Below, piece after piece: positions 12,301 through 27,300 of a stretch of 64,000 nucleotides of DNA. The notes under the pieces were generated by a model. The model ran no database searches. It was not told the DNA's origin and saw only the letters and a list, made by a program, of their open reading frames with translations. Numbering within the stretch: the first letter of the stretch is position 1; the number at the start of each line of letters is the position of its first letter. Origin of the DNA: Nageia nagi (taxonomy: Eukaryota; Pinophyta); NCBI GenBank assembly GCA_050084985.1, contig JBITNC010000001.1:190836001-190900000 (forward strand), in the 5' to 3' direction. The position numbers and the translations under genes are program-made.

Positions 12301-15300
12301 AAGAGATTGGAGAGTGATTTTAAGCAGCTGTAATTTACCTGCTTGGCTCTAAAAAGTCACTTTCCAACCAACCAGTTTTCATTGAAAGTTGTCCAATAAA
12401 GGATCCCAAACACTATTCTTACATGAACCTGTAAACAGAGGCATTCCAAGGTAAACTGTAGGAGAGAGCTAACATTACAGCCCAAAATACCTGCAATTTT
12501 TCTTTGTTATGACTGACAACCTAAGAGAAGGTGAGTTATAATATGAGTAAGGCCTATCTTAGTTGGTTATTGGAGACAACATATAGAAGGCCTAACTCAT
12601 ATTCATAACATCGGAAGTAAACTTGGGATGGTGAGAATATAGCTGTGTACATGACATTGATGTATAAACTTTCTCTTGCCCTCTTTCAACCTCATTTTGT
12701 AACAGAAATATAAATCACATGACTAAATGTGGACCTTTAACTTTTAAGGACAGTGGGGAGACTTTTTTAACAGTAGTCTTTTTAAATCCTTGGTTTGCAC
12801 TTGTTTTCTACTTCTTTATTTTATGGTACAACAAACTGTATAATTGTTTCAGTGCAAGCCTTTTGTAGTTGATTCATACTGCAAAATTGTGAGACTCCAT
12901 GTTAATTCTGAGAGCAAACATGGTTTGTGTTCTCTTCCAAGTTGTTAAGCAGAACTCTTTCAGCTAAAACTCCTATTGGGATAGGGAACTGTTTTCTTTT
13001 GCCCCTTCTTTGAATGTGGCAACTATATTTGGTAAAGTACTTCTTATTAAAATTGCCTGTATGTATGTATGTATGTATATATGTGTTAGGTCATGAACTT
13101 ATCCATAATTTGAGATGTGGGATGGCTGAACTCCAGCAGATATAAACTTGTACAGGATGGCTTGGTTCCCTTTTTGGTCATCATGTAGTTTTGGGTTGGC
13201 GTTATGAGGGCCTCAGATGAAAAACGCAAGGCTTCTAGTACTGCATTTTCTGTAGTAATTTCCTTTAATCATCAGTTATGAGAACTCTATACGCATAAAT
13301 CTACTTTTTAGTGTAAAGAGAAGGGAAACGAAAAAAATTGAAAAATGATAATGGGTTTTGGGCCTTTGGCAATCACTTAAAATTAAGTTTTCCTTTCTTA
13401 GTTTGGTTTGTTCTTCTATGGAGTTATCATGAACGATTATAATATATATCTTTGATAAACACCAAATGAACTCTGATAGTCTTTCTTCTTATCCTAAACA
13501 TATGTTATTTGCAGATATGAGCCCAATACAGTTGACCTTGGGAATCCTAGTGAACTGCAGTAAGTGTACATGTTTAAATTAGTGAAAACAATAATGATTA
13601 AATTATTCAACCCTTGCTCACGAGTTTCATATGTTAATGGCATTCCATATTTTCACTACACTGAATTGTAACAAACTACATTGTATTTGAATTTTTGCAG
13701 GTACTGGTTCACAATATTGTCTGAGCATTTGCCTGATTTGGTCGACAAGGCATGTGTTACTCTACACTTGCTATGAAATTCTACAAGAACTATATCTAAA
13801 TAAATTCTGAATGTCAGGAAATATATTTCTTTTGTTGTACACAAAAGCTTTATATCAGTTTAAAGCCTCAATATTAGGTAAAATTGTAACCAGCTTTGGA
13901 AGCATAACACTAAGGAAAGTTAGGTTAAATTATATTAATGTCCTTGGGAGACTAACTTGATCTATGGGATGGTGGGCCAGTACATAACGTGCATATAGCA
14001 TTTATTTCATCTTAGAGGGATTTGGAACCTCAGACTGCCTGTACAACAGGTCAGGTCCTTTACCATCTCCCGACACAGCTAAAGATGGTGCTAAATTGAG
14101 AATATCATTGTAGCTACATCAGTAATGATTGTCTTCTAGAGGCAGGCTGTACATTATTTTCTTCAACTTATTCTTAACTAATCTTCTTGTCACTTAAATA
14201 GGCAAGATGGGCCAGAATTCTTATACCTTTCAAGTGTCTTTTACTTCTTGGAACGGGTCATCTAGGATCTAGAGACGTGATGGACATAAACAAATCATTG
14301 ACTTTCTTAGTAGAGGTTCTTTGTCCTTGATTGATAGGAGATACTAATACCTGGGATGGAAGGTGACCTACCGTAGAGCACCACACACTACTTGTTCGGG
14401 CTATGAATTGCAGCCCACTCTATCTCCTCCATACTTCTAACTCTTTTAGGCCCACTTCTTGGGTTGGGATATTATGTAGCCACTTTTGTTTCTTTTACTT
14501 TTTTCAGTTAAGTGCCTTTGGCCTCTCAGATTTTGTCATTGCTGTATATATTTTGCAGTCCCTTTGGCCATTTTTGTTTCCCTGAGGATATTAATAATAT
14601 TTCATTTCATTTCTATTCCCTGTTCCATTAAGCTGTCAAAATATTGGTTCCAAATTTTAATAAAAAGGAAAAGCTTGTTGAGGTCAATTTAAATAAAATA
14701 GTGGTTCCAAATTGATTCGATTTTTTTTTTTAATTACTACTCGTTCGTATCTGTGATTGAGCCTTGTTCTGGCCAAGGTGGTGATATTTTCCTGGGCGAA
14801 CATATGATGTGTGGTGGAACACAGCAGAGGCAGCAATCCCTTCCTAAAGTGACAATTACTTTCACACTTCAATGCTATTGTTTGATGTTTTCTTCTGAAA
14901 ATTTCCTCTAACCTTCGATGCAAGCTCCAATCAAGGTTCCTGTATCCTCTGCTGCTTAAAGTTTAGTATATTTCAAATATTCAATAATTTTCAAATGTAG
15001 GGGCCCATTTCTTATGGTATATCTTACAACATTGAATATATCTAAAGATTTGCACAAAATATAATAATTGTACACATAATTTATCTGCATAAAAGATGTA
15101 TTATAGGCAGAAAAAAGTTGGAATGTTATCATATTTCTTGGTATAGCAGTAAAGGAAGATATCCCACAGGAAAGTAGTATAGTTTGGCGTGTGATATGTT
15201 TAATTTAGTATGTAAACATCCTTTTGAGATTAAGCAAAATTTGATTTGTTGATTAGAACTTGATATTTTAATTGCTTTGAGCAAAACAATTTCAATTATT

Positions 15301-18300
15301 AGCCAAGAAAGAAAGAAGATATATTAATGTCCACATGTGACCAAAAGCAGTCAATGGGACTAGATGTACAAGAGTGGTAAAATAGCAAGACAGGCTCCTA
15401 AAAGGCCCACCCTAAAGCTAAAATCTAATAAAATAAACCCAACACAAGCAATACAATAAGGGGGTCAAAACCCTAAATGAGGCATATAACATGCCATAGA
15501 TTGGTCAAAAAGAGACCACCTTCAGTCTTGTTAAGGAAGAGGTGTGTGTGTGCTTTCGATTGCACGATCAGGGAGAGAGCTTGTTACTCACTTTGGGGAG
15601 CTTGTTACTCACTTTGGGCAGTGTTTGTGGCGATGTTGCTGGAGATGAAGAAGGACGAGATCTGACAAGTCCCCATAGGAGCTATGGTGTCTTGTCGGTG
15701 TTGTTTGATGCAACATGTAGGATGAGAAGGGTCATCTTTCCATCTCTTATGGGCTCTCTCAACTAAAGAGGCTTGAAAGAAGGATGTGAAACAACAAACT
15801 CCTATTGGGTGTTGGGTATGATATAAGAGATGCTTCCGGAGAAGGACGGTCTCTTGAATGTAGAGAGCTACAAATTGTTGGTCGGAATACTAGAATAAGG
15901 TAGATAGCGAGCTGTGTGAGTCACAAAAGAGACAATGATATCGACCTTGGGTCTCATAATAAATTGAGCATCAAAAGATGAAATGGTTTTGGGACTCAAA
16001 CTCAAGCTAGCACAAAAAATAGACTCGTAGGTCACTAGCTAGATGGTGATTTGTTTCAATCCTCAGTTGATATAAGAAACCCAAAATTGTCCAAGAAACA
16101 TCCTCAACCCAAGAGGTATGTGCAAGTTGATGTACCCAAGGGAAGATCAACCCCCTGTCAATCTAGATAAAATGTTGAGAATAGTGAGCCAACTTGGTCA
16201 TGAGGGGGATGCTAGGGAGTGACCCTAGTGGTTTGGATGGAGGCCCTATAAATTGTCTCTTGGATCGATGCCAGTGCGTCCACTAGGGATCTAGGAAAAC
16301 CCCCTTGGAGTGTAGGTAGCCTGTCGTGAGAGAAGCCATAATCAGTAAGTCCCGAGTCCGAGTCAGCTGGGACGAGTCTTGGTAGTTCGAACTCGCGAGT
16401 TTCGGCGAGTTTGGCAAGTTTTGGCAAGTTTGGACCATTTTGTATTGTGAACTTCGAAGTTTTAACATTTTGATGAATATAAACATATGCCCCTTCCTAT
16501 TCACCTTTTCTTGTTCGTAATTGTGTATATTGTAAATTATATAATGTTGATGTTGAGTAAGTAGGCTTCTAGAAGACACTAATAGCAGTAATAAGTAATA
16601 TGCAATTGAAAAAACTTGTGTTCTTAGTGAAAATATACATATTTTTTTATCTTTTTGTTTTGCCAAGTTTGGTCGATTTTTTTGCAGAGTCCTGAGTCTC
16701 GGGTCCGAGTGGGCCTCGGCGAGTCCGAGCTGAGTCTGAGATTTACTACTATGGTTGGAGCACCTCAGAGACATTGAAAATCTTGCATCGATGACAATCT
16801 TGAGCATCGATGTAGTCAAGGCCCTCGAAGGAAGTCTATTTGCATTCCCCATAGGATCTACTAGATTATGTAGACAACAAAGAAAAAGGTCTAGTGAAGC
16901 AATGATCCACACTTACAGAGGCTGGTAGCCGAACTCTACAAGCATGATAAGGTGAAGAACCATCCTCTTGCTATGAATGGAGTGAGATAATGTACCAATG
17001 TGGATCCTCTCTATTGTGGCCCAATCTATTGCACTCAAGTTTGGCCCCCAAATCTTAGCCCCATATAGCATTGTGGGGCTAACTAGGGTTTGGAAAAGAT
17101 GATGTTTGGATAGGATTTCTAGAGAATGAAGTTGAATGCATTGTCTTAAGTGTAGAGACCGTCACGTAGCCTCTCCGTACTCTAGGCAGAGTTTCCATCC
17201 TCATGGAGAATTTGGACCAGATAAGAGCACTCCCAGGTAAGTGTAGGAGGTGGTGGTCTTGACGTTACTATCATGAAAGGTGATATGAGTCTAGTCTATT
17301 GTGGTCTTGGAAACATTGAAAGACAAGTCCTTAGTTTTGCTAACATTCACCACTAGCTCTTGCCTAGTAGTGGAAGAGTCTAAGGCATCCATCATACTAT
17401 GTAGACCTTTTACCATGTGAGAAAGTGTTGTGCTCGCACAACACATCCCAATTTTTTTGCAAATTTTGAGGATCCTTCTTTTGCAAAAAAGGAGTCCTAT
17501 CTTTGACAAAGATGAAGTAGAGTGTGTAAAGAGAAATTCCAAGTTATTTCAAAAGCATGTTGTCCAAAATATTGCGAGATTTTGGGGTGTGTTGTGAAAG
17601 TCACAACACTATGTAGTCAAATTTGTCAATGGGTGTCCTTGGTAAGCTCAGGTTGTCATGAATGAAGTGTAGAACTGTCTCAGTAGGGTTGTTACTAGGA
17701 GCTAAACCTCAGATGCGAAGGTTGAGGGCTTTGGATTGTCTACATTTCTCTTCATCAAAATTCTTTTTAGCCGCTAAAACTATAAGGGGTGTTGGTTTGA
17801 AACCATGATCTTGAACTGCATCCACCTATTGTGCCTGCACAATACACCCCAAAATACAAAATTTTGGGGACCCTATTTTTGCAAATCTGGAGACCCACTT
17901 TTTGAGCAAGACAGTGAAGGGAGTCGACCTAGATGATAGGGGATTGATCATGAGTATTCAGAAACAATTGATACTACTAAAGATGGTGCACAAAGGCTAT
18001 TTATGGGACATTGTGAGATAGTTCAGTGTGCTAGACTATCAATTTTATAGCTTTCAGGATTCCTAACTCCAAAGGGTGGTGTTTCTAAGCGGTGAGCACA
18101 ACTTTGAAGATAACGGGAGTACTTTTGCTCTTGGAAATGGTCAAGGGTTGATTCAAGCAGTTTTAAAGAATGATATCATGAAATTATATAAATAACAAAT
18201 ATCCATTGGGACTCCCAAGGGAATTCAGGATGTTCAGTCACCAGACTGTGGCTTGTCAAGGATGATCAAGTGATGAAGACATGCACCCAGTAAGAAAGAC

Positions 18301-21300
18301 AAGGTATGGATTCATGGCAAATCCAAGGTTTGGCAACTCAAGATCATAGACAAGTCAAAATGAGACACATTTAGTCTTGGAACTTCTCAGTTTCGATCAA
18401 AGGCGCTCCCTAGGGGAACAAATGAAGAATTTGAGGTCTTAATACCTCCAAGAGATGTGGAATTGAGCTTAGATAGAAAAGATGAGGTTTTTCATACAAG
18501 TTTGATAAAAAATGTGAGAATACCCTTTAGAAGGCCTTGGAAAAAGAGTAGTGTTTAGGCTTGAAATTTTTTGAAATGGAGGTAAATTGCACAACAGGTG
18601 GGTAGGCATTGGTTTTCTACTTTTCCTTGAAAAATAAGAAAAAGAGAAAATCCCAAATCTCATCACCCTTTTGCACTTCAAATTTGACATTTTCTAAGTG
18701 AAAAATCCAAGACATGGGTGTTATAGAGCATGCAAAATCATGCACTTTTGCTCAAGGAAGCAACCAATTTGGATCAAGCCTCCACCCTTCACCCTTAGGC
18801 GCACATTTTCTATATTTTCTAAGCAATGGAAAAAATAGTAAACCTGCGCCTAGCCAAAAGGGGGTCCAAAATTGGTCAAAATACGAAAATTCAAGCATGA
18901 GGTGTATAATTGAATTCTACATCAAATTGGTCTTAGAAGCATTCCAATTGGACAAGTATTTCACCTCCAAATCAAGAAAACACCTCCCTAGACCTCAAGC
19001 AAGAGAAAACATAGAAAAGAGGGCAGCCAATGGGAATGCACCAAAGTTTCTCAAAATTTGGATTTGATATTTAAAGACATGGATCCCAAGGAAAGGAAAA
19101 TTTAAGCACATAGGCCTTGAAAATTTCAAAAACTGAGTAAAATTATCCAAATGGGAGGTAGGTGTAGGTTTTCTACTTTTTTCCCTTGAAAATAGAAAAA
19201 AGAAAATAGGGAAAATCTCAAATCTCATCACCATTTTCATTTCAAATTTGAGATTTTCTAAATCAAAATTCCAAGACATGGGTATTGTTGGAACTCCAAA
19301 ACTAGACACATTTGCTCTTGGAATTCTCCAAAATACCTCAAGGGCACCCATCTATAAGGTAGGCATAGGTTTTCTATTTTTTCCCCTAAAAAGAGAAAAT
19401 CCCAAACCCTTTGCACTTCAAATTTGAGATTTTCTAAGTCAAAAATCCAAGACATGGGTGTTGTGGAGCATGAAAAGTCCATCAAATTGCCTTTGCAACT
19501 TCCAAATTGCATCAAAGCTCCTTCCTCCCATGTTAGGCGCTTGTTTCCTACTTTTTCCCCTTGAAAATAGAAAAAAGGAAAATAGCTCATCTTTTGCACT
19601 TCAAATTTGAGATTTTCTAAATCAAAATTCCAAGACATGGGTATTGTTGGCAACACCAAGTTAAGCCTTTTAAACCTTGGGAACATTGCCAAAAGATCAA
19701 CATACATTATTGAGAGAGAAGAGTTGTCTGTTCATCACCAAAATACAAGCAAAAAGCCTCGAAAATGCCCCATTAAGAGGAAAATGAAAAAATCCAACGC
19801 CTATAAACCCCAAATCCTCTCAAAACTTGGAAAATGCCTTATTAATCCATCCCTCACCCATCCATGGCCTCAAAATCACATTGTAAAAATTTTCCAAAGT
19901 CCACCCTCTATTTTTTGAGAAAATAGACCAAAAAATCCACTTTTTTGGAAAATCTTCTTAGAATTGCTTGAAAATTTGACAAAATGATCACATGCAGGGC
20001 AAATCTAGATTGAAAGAAAGGAGGAGCTCAAAAAACTCATGGACGAATCCAGAATGATGATTTGAAGCTCCAAATTTTGCCAAATTGATTCAAAATGCCT
20101 CAAGATCTATGCCAAAAGGGATCAATTTGTGTAAATGATCCAATATTTGGATCCTTACAGTATTTAGTATCGACATGTTCAATGTGTTTTGTTCACGTCA
20201 GCTTTTCGACTCTTCTTTCTGATCGAAAATCCAATTCAGTTTGAGGGAGATATGTGATTTCTAAGTTTGGGTATTTTTTTATTAAAAAATACAAGAGGCA
20301 CTAAAAAAAAAGTAATTTTTCAAGTTCCTATTTATGTTTATTTTATTACATCATGTTGTAGAGCTCATTGTCCTCTTTCCGACACTTTTTACAGTTTGTG
20401 AAACCGACTTCGTGATCAAAAGTTATTGCATTTTGAAGTATGCAAATTTTTTAATGAAATGGGGGGCGTTTGGAGGCCAAATTGCATGGGGCATTTTGGA
20501 GGCCAGATTGCAAGCTACCAAGTGGCACCATTCTATTGGATCCGCCCAATTTCTTGATATTTGCATGTTTCTAAGGTGTTTTATTTTTTTATTGGCTTAA
20601 AGTCCTATTTTTGGGCTGAAGCTATTTTGTAAGCCTGTAACACTCCAGAGAGTGTGATTTCTCTTGTTTGGAAGCTTATATTAGGAGTTTTTTGTAACCA
20701 TTTGAGCTCAAATCTGATTTTCGGATAGATGAGCCAAATGGGTATCCAAATATGGTGTTTTTGTTATTTTTCCTAGTTGTAAAACCCTCCAAATTTGATC
20801 CCAAAAATTGTATAAAAAGGGAGCAAATTGGACGCGTTGGGAGAGGAAGCTTGTTGGAGAGTATAGTTAAGTTTTGTGGTGTTTTTCAGAGCTAAAAGTG
20901 TGTATGTGAATGTGAGGAGAGGTGCTGGAGATTGTGGACGTCTTCTGTACTTGAATTCCACCCATTGTTGAAGAGAGCTTTTGTTGTTGGATGTAGCCCA
21001 CATTGGGTGAACCAGGATAAAACTTGCTTATCTGTGTGTGTTTGGAGTTCTATTTTTCTTCTCTGGTTTTGCATATATGCTCTCTAATTTTTCCTTACAA
21101 GCACTTAATGAGATTTGAGTGTGGAATGATCTTGGTAGAGAATTAATATAAAATTTTAATTCTAAGGTTTATGGATCAGTAAACAATTTGTTTTCAAGCA
21201 TATTTAATGGGATGAGTGTTTTTTCTCCCACTAAACGAAGTTGTAATCTCAATTTGGCATTCAAATTAGCATTTATTAGTATTTTAGATTTTTCAAAAAA

Positions 21301-24300
21301 TATCTAAAAAAGTCTATAAATAGACCCTTATTAGGAGAGCCCATTTTGTGAGAAAAAGTGAAACTTTTGTGAAAGAGGAGCAAATTGATGTATTTTTGAC
21401 TAACTCTTTTATGAGCTATATACAAAGTGGTTAAGGCAAAGATCGAGCTTGATTTGTCATTTGTGGTGTTGTGAATTGACCCTTAAGGGCTATCTTCGTT
21501 GGTTTGACACTTTCGCATCTTGCCTTTGAAACCTCACGAGTTTTAGGGAAAATATCATTGCATTATCTTTCTTAAGTGTTTGAAACTAGTTTTGGATAGT
21601 TGCTTAATTCATAACACACACGTTAAATGAAGTATTCTGAATTTGTTTCCTGTTTTATGATAACAAATTAGGAATTTCATTCAATCTCTAATTCTTCCCA
21701 CGTTCTTCCACCATGTCCATTTGATTGTTCGCAATTAGCCACACTTCCTGCTTCTCTTTGGAACAACTTGGACAATAGTTGTTTGTTTGCAAATTTGGAT
21801 GAATTGGATGAAATCCCCTTAACTGATTCGAAAAGTATTTGTTTCCATCTCACAAGTGTAGTTTCTCACTTTCTAGTATTGCCTTTATGCTTTCTTTATG
21901 CTTTCATTTATTCTTTTAAAAACGAAATACAGTCTTTAAGTCGAAATACAGTCTTTAAGTCCATACACAAATATTATGAACAAATTCTATATAAAAAAAG
22001 TTGGTTAACAAGTGACCGTCTCTAAAAATTCCACTCAGACTGATTCCAAAGAGAGATACTACACAAGTAAGATATCACTATGCAAAGACATTTGTACAAG
22101 CATTGTATTTTGCTTTGTAGATTACCTACAAACATTAGAGTGTTGAGTAGGAGTTTTGACAAGAGCCTTGGAGGTAGACAATCCTTTTCAAGTGAGGGAA
22201 TTGGTAACTCTTTCTAAATTAAGATGGTGAGAGGCCTAAGCCTACGGTGATTTAGAGATTATCACGAGAAAGAAATACTTCCCAACATTGCCCATGTACG
22301 TTGTATTTGTATCTTCTCTACAAGAGAAGCATGTGTTTCTTTGCTTGCAAGAATCTCACCTTGAATAGAAGAGAGTTTGGTTTGAAGGGTGGCAAGAGAT
22401 GGTCTAGAATGGAAAACAACCAAGTTTATGATGAGCGAGGAGAGAGAGGAGGTGTCCACCTCCACCTCCTTGGAGCACCTTTCTAGGGCTAATAACTACA
22501 CTTAAAATCCGAGAATGAAAGATTGTTGTTTAGCTGTTGTAGTGACAAGGGAGGTAACTTGTTCAACGAGCTTGTAGTTTAGCCTTTCAAGTTGAGAAAC
22601 TTGTTGGTTCAAGGTGAAGAACCAAAAATGGAGGCTGGGACATCTTTTGTAGGATTTGCATCAGTTAACTCACCCTCTTGGTATTGGAACATTCCTCCAT
22701 CCTCAGCTCCCATGAAAAAATACAACAAAGTTAACCACTTTTTTTCATTGTGTTTAGAATATCCATCCATCCTTTTTATTGGTGCTTGGTCTAATTCTCC
22801 TTTGTCTCACTAGATCTAGGTTTGCCACTATATGAGCAATATTACCACAATCTTTGTTGTTTTATTTATGATGACCATTCCTCCTATGAGTCCTTTTAGT
22901 ATTAAGTTATGGCCAACATTTCTTGAGTGCAAGATTCTTGGAGATCCTTTATTTCAAGCAACCAATGTTGTTGTATGGACCATAAGAGAAGCTATACTCT
23001 AAGACCTACCCTAACCTCCAATTATAGCCTATTCTCTTTTTGTTTCTTAGTGCATTGTCAAGTATGATACTCAACTATAGGGGAAGTGGATGGTTAGTGA
23101 AGATTGGTTTAGAAGAATGCAAAGGAAGTTGTCTTGTGAGGTGGTGGTTGTTGTTTTAAGTTTAACCATAATTTAGAAATATGTCATATATACATGTATT
23201 TTCTAAAACGTGTATTTATATATCTTAGATATTTATAGCAAAAAAGCTTTGTATTATAATCCCATATTTTTCATGGCATATATGCATTATAAATACTCCA
23301 AAAAATACGTATTTTTTGCAAAAAGAAAACGTAATTGTCTTAAAGCGAATAAAATGCATATTCTTCAGTGAGTATATACGTGAAAAAAATGCAAAAGAAA
23401 AAAAAAAACATAATATGCCAACAGATAGGGGCAAAATGTTTAAATGGAGAAAATGAAATTTTGTGGGTCATTTATTTGTGTCGGCTTGGGAGAGGGGAGA
23501 GTGGAGCTTTGTGGAGCATTCTTGAAGTCTTGAAGGTGCATTTCGTGATTTGAAGAGGTTAGAGGCTACATTTGTCCACCATGGGGAAGATTGTTCATTT
23601 TCTTTCATTCTATGGTCTAGATTTCAAGATGCTTGGAGAGGTGGATCCATTTTGGCAGTGTGTAACACCATTGGAGGGCAATGAGGGTTGGTCATGGAAG
23701 CTAAAATGTAACCTTTGTAAAAAAGTTAGCTCTAGAGGGATTACCAAGTTCAAAGCCCATATGACATACATTTTGTAGATGACTTTTTTATTTCATATCT
23801 TTTTGTATATTGATGTTATGATTGATGAATATGAACTATGATCCTTTTATTTCATATGCTATTTTTAGGGTTTCCAAAATAATTTGAGTAGAATGCTTTT
23901 CTAAATCCCCAAAATTTTATAATAGGAAATTTTGTCACCCAATTAACTATAGCATAAAAAAGTGTAATTATAATATTTAAACAAGGCAGGCATAGATTGA
24001 TTTCATTTTTTGGGCTCATTTTTCGTTTTCCCTCCCTTGGCTTACCTCCTTTGTCGTCTTCATGCAAGGTCTCATATAATGATTTGTTTGATTAATATAT
24101 ATCTTAGTAATATAATATAATAAAATTCTTTTATTAATATAGATATTAATAGTAATATAATAAAATAATCAATCCTTAATAATAGGTAAACAAATATAAT
24201 GTAAGTTACATAATACACAACCTAATATTCTGCTCAATCAAATGCATATATAATTTTAAATTTTATGAATAAGCTTATTTTGTGAATAAGCCTATGTAAC

Positions 24301-27300
24301 TGTCTTAATTGGTAGGATGAATCCTAGGTTCAATGATATGGATCAAGTGGTAGGCATTGAGAGTTGTCAATAAACCCATCACCATTGGAGGGTCGGGATT
24401 CGATGGCACATTTCATAGGAGGGAAAAGTCCCCTCGTAAGCAGCTCGCTACCAAGGTCACCAAGAACCCTGCTCCTACCCTTGACAGAGTGAAGAAGCCC
24501 CACAAGTTCAAGCCTGACACCATTTCCCTCTACGAGAATAGGAAGCACTAGAAGAGCATCGAGCTCCTCATCATGAAGCTCTCCTTCCAAAGACTTCAAG
24601 ATCGATCTCTGCTTCTAGGGCTCTACGATGGCTGCACTGGAAGAGGCTTAAGATGCATATCTAGCATGCCTTTTTGAGAATACCAATCTTTGTGCCATCC
24701 ATGCCAAGAGGGTGACTATCATGCCCAAGGATATTCAGATCACCTGCCACATCCAAAGTGAGAGGGCTTGAAAGCCTTCTTGCTATTTCATTTCCATTAC
24801 AGTGTGTTTCTATGCTACCATCTTCTCCATGTGGAGTATGTGGTCTGGGCCTTGTTTTTCTCCTTGTTATTTGTCTTTTGTCTTCATCATGTTACAATTT
24901 TTGTAGTTATTTATTAATCTTTTGAGTATAAAAATCAATGGGTGTTCTACAAGCATTCTAGAGTTACAACTAGGGATAGGAGAACCTGCATGTTGTGTGG
25001 TCTATTCGTCTGTAAACAATGAGATGACTTGCAAATTTTCTTTTTTCTTTTAATAATATAGAACCCACTATGTTTAAAATAATTTAAGTAGTATATAAAT
25101 GTATGCGATTAATGAGTGAATGAAGGAACTTGCTCTCTGGAAGGGCATTGTTGGCAATGCAGGGTTGCAGGAGTTGAATACATGTTGAAGAGCGTAGAGA
25201 GTTGTCTACCTGTATTTGTAGTAAGCAAAATGCACATTGCGTGTTTCAACCTCCCATCATGACAGAGTTGAGTGAGATTGATATTCATATCATTTTGGTA
25301 GGCAAGTGATGAGATTGACTGAAAACGCGAGCAACAAAAGACCAATACCTTCAAAAGCAAAGAAGGTAGAGGTGGTCTTATGGTTATCTATTTCTATCTC
25401 TGTTAATATATGATTTCGATTGCAAAGAGTGGAGGATTTATATTAAGTTAAAGGTTCACGAAATGAAGGAATTAATGATCAAAATGAAGGAAGTGAGGAT
25501 TTTGGGGTGAGGTTTAATCAGAAATAGTTTGTATTATAATCGTTGTTCACTGGAATAATATATTTGTTGTAGCTGTATATTCCCTGTTCACTGTAATATC
25601 TTATATACACTATACCATCTACTTGCTGTGACTGTATTTTTGCTATTCCCTGTAATATATATCAAGAATGCAGTACACACACAAATTAAATTCTCTGTAA
25701 ATATATTCATTGTTCTCAAATGAATATATGGTTATATGGCTTTGATTGGTACACGTTACTAGTTATATGTTGTGGTTGTATATTCACCTTAATACATATA
25801 CAAACTAAATTCATTTTAATATATTCGTTGTTCTCAAATAAATACATGGTTGTGTGGCTTCTTAGTACATGTTATCAGAGTAATTTGAATGTTGTTATGA
25901 GATTAATGACATATTATTTAATGTAAAAGTTCACCCTATGACCTTTAATGTAATATTATAGTTTTTCCTTTGATTAATTGATTATATATAGATGTTTATT
26001 TAGGTATTGAGATTTTACTCTTTTGTTTTTTATTGAAATAAGTGAAAAAGGATATATTTGTAAGTTTGTAGGAGTTATCTACATTTTATTTTATTTTTTA
26101 ATCTTTTACGTATTATCAACTCATTTGGAATGGGATATATATATGTTAGTTTGCTGAATTTATCTATATTTTATTTTAATTTTTAATCGATAAATTCTTT
26201 TGTAATTTAAAATTAAGGATAATGCTTATTATAGGAAATGAAATAAATGTATTTTATTTTCTAAGCATCAAAATGTTAAAATAAAATTTGAAATAAATTA
26301 AACGTTGAAATAAACAAGTTAGAATGAAATTTGATTTTTTTTTTGGAAATAAAATAAAATAACTATAATGAATAAAATAATAAAAATGAATATAAAAATA
26401 ATACTTGTAATGTAAAAATCAAGGTTGGAAAACTTGGACTCGGGAATTACTTGGTCCAAAAAAATTTCGTGAGTTCTCGGCAACTCGGAGAGTACTTGGA
26501 AAAAAACTCGACACTAAAACTCTGCAAAAAAAAAAACACAAACATTTTATGAAAAAAACATACAAAAACATATTTAAATGCGGAATTAGAGAGCTGCAAT
26601 GATCATTGATTGTTTGTGATCATTAATGATCATCAAAAATAATACATACAACAAATTATTGTCGCGAATCATGAGTCATAAGAGTACTAGTGCTGCAATA
26701 AAAAGTAAATACTAAAAAGTGAAAACTGATCTAGACTCTAATGTGTAGGACTCTAAGAGTCTAAGACTCTAAAGTACTACTAGTGCTACTATGCAACAAT
26801 GTCCTCTTTCCCCTCGCCCTCTTATATGTCCTCGGCTCACTCCTCACAATAGGTGGTGGTTGTATGTACTCATCTTGAATAAGATTCTTAACATCAAGTA
26901 TGTACTCATCCTTGTATTGATCCTCATCCTCATCCTCATCCTCATACTCAAGCTCAGGCTCAGGCTTAGGCTCGATGTGAATTGTAGCTGCTTCCCTAGA
27001 TTTACCTTCACTTGCTCTAGATGTACCTTCACCATCATGTTCTGCCTCCCTCTCAAGTCGCTCAATGTCCGCCTTAGTGAAGATAGGTTGTGTATCTTCA
27101 GCAACCCACTCTACTAATGGATCCATAGAATCAAGGTCAATGGCATCATAGCAATCAGCGCCCTCCACCTTTCTGACATGAAGGCGAAGATTGTATTGGA
27201 CAAACACAAGGTCATTCAGGCACTGTTGGCTCAACCTGTTGTGTCTCTTGGTGTGAATGCTCTCAAACATGGACCAATTGAGCTCACACCAAGAAGACCT

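Larger units (their letters stand above)
11151..13514 (+). other. Intron c, 2364 bp
   Basis: GT-AG intron ending TTTGCAG. It contains a decayed minus-strand LINE fragment (11611-12260) and a short TGTA microsatellite at 13059-13080. I see nothing else. Confidence 0.85.
17827..22287 (+). mobile_element. Long LTR-like unit U5 (plus)
   Basis: The left end reads TATTGTGCCTGCACAATA then CACCCCAAAAT, like the TGTTGTGC... starts of the units at 36956 and 61606. The right end reads AGAAAGAAATACTTCCCAACA. It contains an array of hairpin-forming repeats (about 18470-20150), an intervening tract with another LTR (about 20637-21100) and a terminal 1.07-kb part (21213-22287) homologous to 35306-36460 and 53441-54625. 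Flanking 5-mers (CCACC, TTGCC) differ, so the borders are less certain than for the other units. It has no ORF cassette. Confidence 0.6.

Noticed and set aside
16212-16912. A 209-aa minus-strand ORF as a gene
   Set aside because: It spans a short hAT element and the LINE sequence next to it, so it is a chance fusion of two repeats.
18714-19707. Open frames of 100-150 codons in the repeat arrays (also 32859-33260, 33658-33957, 58559-59031)
   Set aside because: They overlap on both strands, follow the tandem repeat period and show no domain or conservation between units.
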